Origin: Sphaerosporella brunnea
Taxonomy: Eukaryota; Ascomycota; Pezizomycetes; Pezizales; Pyronemataceae
Reading direction: 5' to 3'
Length of the DNA: 64,000 nt
NCBI GenBank assembly: GCA_008704415.1
Contig: VXIS01000202.1
Span: forward strand, 1 to 64,000
Both the position numbers and the translations under genes were made by a program. Under the pieces are notes generated by a model. It had not been told where the DNA came from, ran no database searches, and was given only the letters and a program-made list of their open reading frames with translations. Shown piece by piece: positions 1-8,984 of the stretch (its first letter is position 1; each line of letters starts with the position of its first letter).

Positions 1-969
1 CACAAGGAACACACGCTAGTCGATTGCCAAAATATGGCATAGCTGAAGGTTTGCGAATTGATACATCACAGGTGGCTGTCATCTTGGAGTGTGGAAAGGG
101 AATCTGGTGGAACGCCGAGTACCTCGTCAAGCAGCTCGAAGAAATCGCTATTCCAATTTTCAACCTTGCGTTTCCTGGTTGTCAAGCTCTTTTTGTTTTT
201 GACAACGCCACCCTTCACTGCAGTTACGACAAGGACGCGTTGAAAGCGAAAACCGTTAATCTTTACCCCGGCGGAAAGCAGCCGTTAATGCGGCCAGGGT
301 GGGATCATCGAACAGGACTTGAACAGGCCATGATCTTACCAAATGGAGAAGCGAAAGGAGCGAAGAAGATACTTCAGGAGCGTGGCCTGTGGGACGAAGG
401 AATGCTCTTGCAGTGCAAAGACCCACGTAATTCGAATAAAGACAATCCTAGCTGCCTCCAGGGTTGTAACCGCTGTGCGCGTGGTCTCCTTGCGATGGAA
501 CCCGACTTTCTACCTCAAAAGTGTCGAATAGCAGAAGTTATTGAGAAGCACGGTCATCTCGTCGCTTTTCTACCGAAATACCATCCCGAACTGAACCCAA
601 TTGAGTACGTTTGGGGCCGGTCCAAGATCTACGCACGGCAGCATTGTTCTTATTCGCTGTCAGCACTTCGCACGATGGTTCCGGAGTGTCTTGGAAAGGA
701 TATTGTAATGGATGAGATTGTTTGGAAATTTTTCCGCCGTGTGGATAGAATTATGGAGGCCTACCGTCAGGGAAAACGGTATGGTACGCAGGACTTTAAG
801 GAACGTGTATATAGGAGCCACCGGAGGGTTGGAGAAGCCGCTCTGGCAATTTTACAGGAAGATGGGTAGTAAATTGACAGAGTCGGACTGTCGCTGCACG
901 CCAAAAGTCCTAGCGTGCACCGGGTAACCCCAAAACCCCGAAGGTACAGGTTTAAAGTGCACGGAACCA
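1..969 (+). mobile_element. Right part of a TA-flanked DNA transposon
   Basis: The right terminal inverted repeat is at 920-969. It starts CCGGGTAACCCCAAAACCCC and ends GGAACCA, followed by TA at 970-971. The inner 26 bases of this repeat are identical to those at both ends of the fold-back element 4219-4714 and similar to the ends of 4105-5940, which defines one family. The left end lies outside the window. The element carries the transposase at 3-869. Confidence 0.75.
3..869 (+). CDS. DDE transposase, C-terminal part (5'-truncated by window edge)
   Basis: The frame is open from the first bases of the window, so the N-terminus lies outside. The visible ~288 residues resemble a fungal DDE transposase family that I know mainly from basidiomycetes. 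There is a VFDNATLH block (second catalytic Asp), a PGWDH segment, a Cys-rich stretch (QCKD...SCLQGCNRC) and then HPELNPIEYVWG, which holds the third acidic residue. This order (D, Cys cluster, PELNPIE) is typical of that family, which is related to the Tc1/IS630 superfamily. The stop at 867-869 is 50 bp from a terminal inverted repeat at 920-969, so the gene is the cargo of that element. No frameshift is seen in this part, so the element may be recent. Activity cannot be judged without the N-terminus. Confidence 0.8.
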   Translation, partial: QGTHASRLPKYGIAEGLRIDTSQVAVILECGKGIWWNAEYLVKQLEEIAIPIFNLAFPGCQALFVFDNATLHCSYDKDALKAKTVNLYPGGKQPLMRPGWDHRTGLEQAMILPNGEAKGAKKILQERGLWDEGMLLQCKDPRNSNKDNPSCLQGCNRCARGLLAMEPDFLPQKCRIAEVIEKHGHLVAFLPKYHPELNPIEYVWGRSKIYARQHCSYSLSALRTMVPECLGKDIVMDEIVWKFFRRVDRIMEAYRQGKRYGTQDFKERVYRSHRRVGEAALAILQEDG

Positions 970-971
970 TA

Positions 972-2433
972 GCGTTTACCGGTGGCGTTTCCCGTGGCTC
1001 AACCCTAAGTTTCCGACCGTCGGATTTTGGAGTGAAGCGACTGCGCGGCTCTATCATTCTGGAGCAGAGCCGTGGAGGAGCTCTAGCGACGACACTGCAG
1101 AGCGACTACGCTGCTGTACACACTGCTAGATTCGTGGATAGCTGTGAAATTGAATAGAAATGTATTTATCCGTGCGGGTGCTAGCGGTGAAGTGAGACGG
1201 TCATGCCTCCTCAACCCCAACCCACTACCTCCTCTCTTTACTTTACTGCGCCGTGTTTCACACACATAAGCCCTGACTGCAACGTTCATATGACTTTACA
1301 TTAAGTGGCGCTGTACTAATGACCGCACACCGTGTGGTCACCACACGGGTGTTCACTCGTGAGGGAAAAAAATCAGGTGTGCATCATCTATTCTTTTACA
1401 TATTCTATTTTACATGACTTGGTATGGCATGGCCTCCCCTTCCGCATCTATCCCTGGACCGTAGGCTTCTGGTCCATACTTTCATCCGGCATAAGCACGT
1501 TGCTCCTGTGACAAACCATTTATGTATGCCATCATCTACGTCTTGCTTCGTTCTGCAAAGCGTCGGATTGTTTTCAAACTGACGGACTCCATGGCCGCAA
1601 GAACCGTTTTGGCGAACAAACTGCGTGGGCGGGTGGCAAGCTGAGCTCGACAACACACACTCATTAGACATCACTCGATGCTTAGTAATGGGGGCCCAAC
1701 ACTTGGAGATTTGCCAAGATTTGCCAAGACGCTACCCCAACTAAGTGTTCCGCACTCTACACTGGCTGGTTCACTACCGGTAGGAATCGCTCGCAGTTCG
1801 GGCTGAACTTTCAAAGTTCGAACGCTTGGCTGGCTGCTTAAGAAAGCCAGCTCAGCCCAGCCAATATCGGCTTTTTGGGCTGGCTATTGACAACTATGGT
1901 CGAAGCCGGTCATTGTTGGCCTCCAGTAGTAGTTCATAGTTTGTCACTCGAATCGGAGCGAGATTGAAGTGCACTTCATCATCACATGAACTGGCGATCA
2001 CACCAAATTTCTGTGCTCGATTCGGTGTAGATAGAAGTAGTGAACTCGGGGCCGAGTGACGGCTCACAATCCCACCCACGAGCATTACCTACCTCAGGTA
2101 AGTACAAATATATGTAATTACTTACTCTTGGTACTGAAGCAGCTTGTTTGCTCTTCGCATTCATCTTTGTGTCAATCGTTTTGTTTTGTTATGTACTGAG
2201 CACATACTTAGTACCTGGGTATGTGCATATCTCGTATTTACCTATGCTATGTAGGAGTACTTGTTCTTTCGTCGTGACCTCCTCCCAAACCCAACCAACA
2301 CCTCACAACCACCCCCACCACCCATCACCACCACCCATCACCATCCACCACCACCACCCACCACAAAACCAGCGGGAAATTGATAAGAATAGTTTCCTAC
2401 AGAAACCAGCGAGAAATTTGCAACAAAAAGCCG
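972..2433. other. Gene-free stretch
   Basis: No coding region is recognised. It contains a near-perfect 19 bp palindrome at 1330-1348 and a GGCTGG/CCAGCC-rich patch at about 1825-1890 similar in flavour to 27.86-28.35 kb. A CACC/CCACCA low-complexity run at about 2295-2365 lies just before the next gene. Confidence 0.5.
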
Positions 2434-3007
2434 ATGACGAAGCCAAAATCCACCCGCAAGAGAGCAGCAGGCCAGCACGACCTCCAGGTGGTTCCGGAAC
2501 AGCCAGTATCCAACCATTCTGCTAGCGAGACCTTCGTGGATGCCGTAGGGACCGTGATTTTGCAGGGGAAGAAGGGTCAGAGCTTTATCATCCCGCTGAG
2601 TAGAGTGCCGGCAAAGTATCAGGTAACAACCTCCCTTCGCGCAAGACTTCTAGTCGGACACTGATTAGCGTTCACAGGAGGCGGAGGTGTGGGCTCAGGG
2701 GCTTCTCGAACTTGAGGGGCCAGGAAAGTTCCAGATCGGGGAGGCACGAATCATTCCGGAGCTCTGGGGAAGTTTGGTTCCTGAACTGAACACAAAGACG
2801 TTGCAATATGTACCAGAAAAAGTGAGGAGTTGGTCCTCTGAAGGGGTTGAGCAGACTTGGCGACCTTGTGATAGGTCTCTTGCGAGACCTTCTACTTATT
2901 TAGTGAGTTTCTCTCCACCTTGGCACACCGTCATCCCCAAATGCTCCTGCTTATGCTAACATGTTTTTTAGTATTGTCGATACTTCGGATTTGAACGGAA
3001 GTTCTAA
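2434..3007 (+). CDS. Hypothetical protein, three exons, ~149 aa
   Basis: I do not recognise this protein. The model joins 2434-2622, 2678-2902 and 2972-3007. Both introns have fungal consensus: the first runs GTAACA to CACAG with a CTGATTA branch-like site, the second GTGAGT to TTTTTTAG with GCTAAC. Both junctions keep frame, giving ...KYQ|EAEVWAQ... and ...STYL|YCRYFG... before TAA. The clean double splice argues for a real gene rather than chance. The N-terminus is basic (MTKPKSTRKR) and the rest is mixed, with no signal peptide or membrane segment. The ATG at 2434 is the first ATG in this frame after the upstream CCACCA repeat. Confidence 0.45.
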
Positions 3008-4104
3008 GAATGCGCTAAGGGTGGCAACGGCGGTCCGAGAACTGAAATGTTAGTGTAAAAGTCTTCATGGAAGTTGGTTGGGGGTTCTGAAGAGGGATGC
3101 GGAAGGGAGGGGGATTTGGTGATGAATTGTTTGGCCGGTTATGGTCATGATGAGCTATAAGGGGGAAATTCAATTGATCCGTCCAGCTATCCAGTTTCCC
3201 ATACTATCGCGCACTTGCGGCGAATACTTGAAGCATGGCTTGTGCGGTGAACGGAGAGGAGTTTATGGGAGAATTCACATACACACATACCCACCGACCT
3301 ACACCATCGCCGGAGCATCGTTGGAGCAACATAAGCATAGCGAGATTGTATACGTTCTGATCGTCCTTTTGATTTCTTCTTGAGTTTTTTGGATCACAAT
3401 TGAAGGTGGCGTTCGCCTCCCTTCTGCGTTCGCCTGTAATCCGCACTCTCTATATATCTCCAGCACCCCGACCATCTAGTGAGGGGGCATGAAGCGGAGT
3501 GAGCAGATTGCCATGCTATGGTGCGAGCGGGGATGCAATTCCTCGTGGAATTGGGCTGTAGCGGCGGCCATGGCTGTCGCTCGTGACACCGTGATGACCG
3601 CCGGTAGAGTAGCTCCCAATAGCCCCTCCCTTGACCGATTGCCTACTTGTATAAGTACTCAAATACCTACAGCAACAGCACTCACCACCCCAGGTCCACT
3701 GCCAGGAATAATTCCATCGCCGGCATAGCATGGCATTCAGCTCAGGTGAAGGAACACTTCGTAAATCGATATCCGGTAGTCTAGAACTCCCCGGCCCCTC
3801 GATAGATATACGTGTGCTGGAAATGTCGAGAGCGACAAAGCGTGAGGTAGTGGACGCTGAGGGCGCCGTCGCCATTGCTGCTGCGTCATACTTGCTGATT
3901 TTACCTCAGGACCAAAAGTTCACGGAACCACAGCGTCGTTTCTGGCCTTGCCACAACGTCACCCTCAACCTCGCCCTCTGACTAACAGCCTTATCACCGC
4001 CAACCGCTCTGAACCACACAAGATTTCTCCCGCCCTGCTGAACGGGTTCCCAGAATCAGGGTGGTATCAGGAGTGCCGCTACTGAACGCAACATATTATT
4101 ACTA
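3008..4104. other. Gene-free stretch with a diverged dispersed repeat
   Basis: No gene is supported. About 3590-3850 shows patchy similarity, in the same order, to about 10375-10590. Shared blocks include a CCAGGAAT..TTCCATC block, CATAGCAT and GTGCTGGAAAT.TCGAGA, which suggests two old copies of one repeat. Confidence 0.4.
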
Positions 4105-4218
4105 TGGTGCGCTGCACTTAAAACCTGGACCTTCGCTAGTTAGGAGTTACCCGGCCGCCCGAGTGAGTGATTATGCATCGAGCAGGCATTTTGTGTATTG
4201 TGGTCTAAGAAGATTATA

Positions 4219-4714
4219 TGGTGCAACGCGCTTTAAACGTACACCTTCGGGGTTTTGGGGTTACCCGGTTGAAACTAGAGGGGCGCCGACCTTTAGAGCG
4301 CACCACAACCAAAAAAATAGTTCATAAAAGCACGATATGATTAAAGGGAAGTATGTTCCAAGCAAGTTCGTGCTCTCCGATTTCAATTTGGTGTTGTGGT
4401 GGTGGAGAAGTAAGAGTATGAAATTCCCAGACGTTACCCCCAGTAAGTGGCCGACACACTAAGGATTTTGGTGGGTCTCGCTCAATCACTCGCAGTTCAC
4501 TGTTTGCACATTCCTACCCTTAGTTCTCCACCTCCACAAGACCAAATTCAAATCGGACATCGTAGACTTGCTCAGAACATACTTCCCTTTAATCATATCG
4601 TGCTTTTATGAACTATTTTTTTGGTTGTGGTGCGCTCTAAAGGTCGGCGCCCCTCTAGTTTCAACCGGGTAACCCCAAAACCCCGAAGGTGTACGTTTAA
4701 AGCGCGTTGCACCA
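4219..4714. mobile_element. 496 bp fold-back/MITE nested in the 1.84 kb element
   Basis: About 205 bp inverted arms (4219 to ~4425 and ~4508 to 4714) flank a ~80 bp centre. The outer 140 bp of each arm is almost perfectly complementary and the inner part is diverged. The ends read TGGTGCAACGCGCTTTAAAC... and TA flanks both sides (4217-4218, 4715-4716). Its ends match the terminal repeat of the transposase-bearing element at 920-969, so it is probably mobilised by that transposase. It has no coding capacity. Confidence 0.85.
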
Positions 4715-5126
4715 TACCATTCTTTCGTACGGTGAAATTTCAGTTAAATTCTTAAACTTATCCAAGATTACGTCAAAATATAGCAAAACTATAGCAAAAC
4801 TAAAGAGAACGAGTGATCCGCATTTAAAAATGTTACGAGAAAGCTATGTTTTGAGTTTTTCTGGACCCGCCGCACCAGGACCCGTCGCGTAACCTGTCGA
4901 AACAAAGGCACGCATCACCATCCTCTTTATAGGTCCTAGTCTGCGCGGTGCCATGACGCCCAGATCCCCATCCGCCGGCCCATATTTTTTATATATTTTT
5001 TTTAATGGTCTCCAGAACCGGGTTCTCATCGCAGGGCCCATCGACCGCAAAGAAGCTTTTATACACGCCTAGACCGCGGTATTTTTGGGCGAAACCTTAG
5101 AAATCTTACAGTCTCGAAAATATCAG

Positions 5127-5870
5127 CTACGCAAGCGAGGAGAAACATTCGATCCCTATATAATTATATATAGTAGCCTTGTGATTGCGGTGAAAAAAAA
5201 GAAAATTAAAAAAATACAATGCAGTCCCTTCGTCCAACAACTCCTCCAAGTACTTTGGATGACGGCCCTGCTGGCTGCAAAAGAAGGGGCGATATCGTAC
5301 CCAATGAGTTTCTTGCTTCATGAGTCGCTCCTGCACCCATTTTCCTTTTTTATCTCCGGCAGCGACCATCTGTGCCAAAAGCTTGCTGGCTTGCACCAAA
5401 ACTCTCGCTTTAAGCCCATCAGCTGGAGGTTAAGGAATGCCTGAACCCGAAGCAGCCATTTAATATCTGCACCTTGGTTATTCGTGGGCCGAAGAGTCTT
5501 CAATTTTAAAATCCGCTTCAAATCTTGACTGGGTGGATCCACAATTAGCCCACGCTGTGTTTGAGCTTGAAGTCACAAACCCTCGCGCAAAATCACTTCT
5601 TTTAGTTTATTGGTCTTCTGATCAGAAGGTTTCCGGTGGCGCGTAGACTGCGGCCAGTCTGACTGCAATATTGACCTTATCTCTAGAAATGCCTGCTGGG
5701 AGCGAGACCCGGGAAAATACTCTGCGCCCCCTACGCCTATCTTCAGCCGTTTCCTTAATCTGAAACCCACAAATCTTCCCATGACTAATAAGGGTAATTT
5801 TCGCCATCTTGTCGCTGTGTTGTTTGATCAATTCGGACGGGATTCTTTCCTCACAACAACGCACTCCCAC
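5127..5870 (-). pseudogene. Broken N-terminal fragment of DDE transposase
   Basis: Three minus-strand pieces (5870-5622, 5542-5318, 5399-5127) in different frames fit the N-terminal half of the transposase family seen at 3-869. The recognisable blocks are VQAFLNLQLMG, then KPASKLLAQ after a frame change, then QGRHPKYLEELLDEG. The family normally shows a helix-turn-helix-like stretch followed by an (L)xGRHxKxxSLLxDE motif. After DEG the sequence runs into A/T-rich DNA with no catalytic core. It is inactive through frameshifts and deletion. The assignment rests on remembered family motifs, so it is moderate. Confidence 0.5.
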
Positions 5871-6233
5871 CCAAATAAATCGGGCGTCAACCGGGTAACT
5901 CGAAACTAGCGAAGGTCCAGGTTTAAAGTGCAGTGCACCATATCTCCCAGAGCCTTCGCGCAGTTTTTGGAACGCTGTAATGCATTATTGCTTCTGCTTT
6001 CTTTCCTTCTGCCACTTCGTGCATTTTCACCGTGCTAACTTTAGCAACCGTCCGAAGTTAAAACTAACTTCTGTGGACACTATCAATTCCACCTCAAACT
6101 TTGAGAGTTAAAATGAGATCTGATATATAAAACAAGGGCTTTCTCAAAGCCAACGGCAGCTTGTTACCACTTTCCTGCTCAGCTTCAAGAGCAATTCTCC
6201 ACCGTAAGAAGTGCCGCATTGGGTGCCACAAAC

Positions 6234-6841
6234 ATGGAAGGCAATGTCAGGAATACAAAGGGTAAGTTCACCAATTTACACACTGCCTTTTCTTGACCAG
6301 CATTAATGTATTTGTAGTGCGACTGCAGTACGACACCCAGATCGATTCAACACCACACCCTTTTCGAGCTCCGCGTCGCCGTAGGCAAGGCAGGCACCGA
6401 AGTCAACGCCACACCCCAGATAGTGCGCTACAGGATCATCCCCCAAAATACGAACCAGAAGCCGTAACTCTACCCAAGCCATATTCCCCTCCAAGTTTCC
6501 AATCACCGACATCCGCTTCTACTGGCCAACGACCGAAAGAGCAGCTTATTCGCCCTTCTACTCTGGAGTTCTGGATTAAACTAGGTATTATTATGGCTTA
6601 TTTCTGTGTGTATTATTGGTCATTCTACATTGTAATAGCCAGTTGCATCGGCTTATGGCTTCAGGTTATGGGCTTTATGGACGTAATTATGCGGTGGAAA
6701 TACTGCGTTATGCAAGTTGGCAACGCTGGATTTTTATCCCTGGGGCTTTGTTTGGTATGGGTTTTGTACACGGAATATTGGCCGGATGCCATAGACACGC
6801 TGCTTTGGGGTCTCTCGGAGATAAATTGCTCAAGTAGATAG
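6234..6841 (+). CDS. Possible small membrane protein, two exons, ~183 aa
   Basis: No family is recognised. The model joins 6234-6261 and 6318-6841 (intron GTAAGT...TTGTAG, 56 nt). The spliced frame gives MEGNVRNTK|VRLQYDTQ..., then a basic, Pro/Ser-rich region. The C-terminal third has two strongly hydrophobic segments (around LGIIMAYFCVYYWSFYIVIA and GNAGFLSLGLCLVWVLY), which look like membrane spans. The next 300 bp carries other open but start-less frames, so it may be a decayed longer gene. Confidence is low. Confidence 0.3.
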
Positions 6842-8392
6842 CGGGAGTGCTGGCCTCCTTCTATCTAGTCTATCTATCTAGCCTACCGTATTATTTCATA
6901 CGAAAGGCGGAGCGCTCCGCCTTGATCAAAAGTCGGCTTTCCCTACCATACCGAATAATGGCTTACTGGGTTCCTTTGCTGGGCCTTGGGAAGGTAGCCG
7001 CAAAGATTCAAGTTGGTCAATTTATCGTTTGTCGGAGATTGTACAAAAATATTTCTTCAAGTTGCCTGAAGCAAAGAATACTGCCGGTCAGATGGTCTAC
7101 TTGTACGGTGCTGCTGCGTATCTGCTGGAGCCAGGTGTTTTGGCACATACAGGATGAGAGGGTGACATCAAGAGCCATTGGATTGGCCAGCGGTGGTATT
7201 TAACGAAAGAGATGGCACAACACCGGCAGAGTGTGAAGTAGAGCTTTGAAAAGGTATCTCAGCTGTTTGGATTGATAGATATGAACCTGGAGATGAAGCT
7301 AGAATTATCGCCTATTGGGGCTTGGGTTCTTGCCGTAGAATTTCTCACAAATCGTCATACATGTTGTAATTGGTCTCAGAGCTCAGTTTGGTTTGAATGT
7401 GATTCTCCCAATGTTTTTAAATATTGTACATAAGCAGTACGATTGATTTACAGTTTGCCCTCAATCGGTCCTAACATATAGTCAATCTTACTGCCCCTTT
7501 CTCTTTTCTTTTCTTCCTGCTGTTTTCCCTCTCCTGCCTCTCATGCTTCCGCTCCGCTTCCCTTTGATCCCTGGCCTACTCTCGAGCCTCCAAATGATCC
7601 AGTCGTAACAAAGGCTCCTCCACTGCTTCAGATTCCATCTTGTCTCCCTCTCTTACGTCTACGGTTTAAATCTGTGTAGAACTGACCTTAATAATCTCTG
7701 CTAAGCACTTCATCTTTGGCTCTTTCATTTTCTCCCACCGATCTGCCATCCTATCCCCCATTTTTTCGTTGGCCGCAAGAATTTTATCAGATTGTCGCTG
7801 AATTTTCCTTCTTTCTTTCTGCTTCTTTACCAGTCTCTTCGTCAGACCCAGAGAACTACCTTTCCTTCTACCCCTTTCTATTCCAGCTCTTCCTGCTCCG
7901 GCTCTTCAAGTCTCTACTTTTCTGCCTAAGTCTGGGCCATGTTCGTTCGCATTATCTGCAAAGATTAGCTCCTACACAAGTTGTAGGTATCCGGTATCTT
8001 ACCTGTATCTGGGAATCTTCCTTTTCCTGCGCCTCCTTATCCTTCTTCCTCCTTTCGGGTCTTCTCTCCATTTTCCTCCCCCCCCCCAACCGGATATTTC
8101 CTACCACTTGTCAAACGCAGTTTCCCAATCACCTTCGTTTTTCGCTACACTACTCTTGCCTTCTTCCTTCTTCAGTTGCTCGACTCGTGCATTTATCCAC
8201 CTCTCCAAATAGGTCTTTTCATCAATGTAGATTCTGGTCTCCAAGAAAAACTCTCTCCCCACCTCTTCGTAGAAATCTTTTTTTCAACTCCTGAGCGTGC
8301 CGTCACCTCTACACATGAGGGAGAAATCCTGAATTTGCCCTGGAAAAAAATTAAATGAATAAATTATGGCGTTCGATGTTCGAAGTTCGAAA
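6842..8392. other. Gene-free stretch with ORF remnants
   Basis: At about 6884-7159 (+) there is an open frame without ATG that encodes a protein-like ~90 residue stretch ending ...YLYGAAAYLLEPGVLAHTG. I cannot place it. From 7470 to 8360 the + strand is very C/T-rich. Read on the minus strand this is a Lys/Glu-rich, stop-interrupted sequence, possibly the decayed tail of the recombinase relic just upstream. Confidence 0.35.
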
Positions 8393-8984
8393 TCATATAT
8401 GCAGCGCATCTGGAACGAAACAAGCCTTTTCTGCTACTGTTTTCGCACTGCGTTTCGGCCTTCTTGGCTTCTCTCTCCATCCTTCTCCCCTTTGATTTGT
8501 CGTCCTCCTCAATCTTTCACAGCTCCTCGGATGGTAACTCTCCTGGCGCCCGTGCATCTCTGAGATTCCTGCACGCTGGAACTGCGTGGTCAGGTCTCTT
8601 CGCGGCGGGAGTCCCAATATGGCGTATTGACTGTCGACATACGGCGTCTTCGAGGCACAATATTTAGCAAATGTTGACGCTTTCATATGTCCCATTGTTT
8701 GACGCAACTCAGCCTCAGTGAGGATACCTAAGTTAAAGCACGCATTGGCGCTCTACGTTAATTGTAGCGGAGATCATGGTAGTAGGTATACCGTGCAAGC
8801 TGTTGGCTGCACCCCTCCGTAGCCCATAAAGAGGCGCCCTCTCAAGAAAGCCCGCGCGCCACAGGAGGTCCTCGTATTCTCTGAGTTATGTTCTGTACGT
8901 CATCCCTCTGTTGTGGCTAACCATACCATTGGCTTCGCATTGACCGAGCACCGGCATGTCAAGCATCGAGTGTTTCCAAGAGTA
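8393..8984 (-). pseudogene. DUF3435 (Crypton/Starship-captain-like) tyrosine recombinase, C-terminal catalytic remnant
   Basis: Read on the minus strand from 8984, the frame gives YSWKHSMLDMPVL..., then an in-frame TAA, then LREYEDLLWRAG and the motif YGLRRGAAN. An intron at 8791-8728 (GTATAC...TTTAACTTAG, 64 nt) joins ...NSLH|G to ILTEAELRQTMGH, followed by STFAKYCAS, VDSQYAILGLP and RRDL. These are the landmarks of the DUF3435 family: the Y..LRRG box, the (M/L)GH box, the tyrosine of KYY/C, and the VD.QA..LG tail. One stop and the missing N-terminal DNA-binding part make it a relic. The rest, to the stop at 8393, is Arg-rich. Confidence 0.65.

Larger units (their letters stand above)
4105..5940. 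mobile_element. Non-autonomous 1.84 kb DNA transposon with 50 bp TIRs
   Basis: The left repeat 4105-4154 (TGGTGCGCTGCACTTAAAAC...) and right repeat 5891-5940 (...GTTTAAAGTGCAGTGCACCA) are inverted copies with only a few mismatches. The element is flanked by TA at 4103-4104 and 5941-5942, as expected for Tc1/mariner-like insertion. Its minus strand keeps a broken N-terminal piece of the same transposase family as at 3-869, and the rest is missing. A fold-back element (4219-4714) sits inside the left part, so this element was there first. Confidence 0.8.

Noticed and set aside
4707..5050. Short coding frames inside the 1.84 kb transposon
   Set aside because: They lie in A/T-rich or terminal-repeat sequence and show no transposase motif.
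7716..8294. 192-codon + strand frame rich in Phe/Leu/Ser
   Set aside because: It is a product of C/T-rich low-complexity DNA, with no ATG context, no domain and no splice support.
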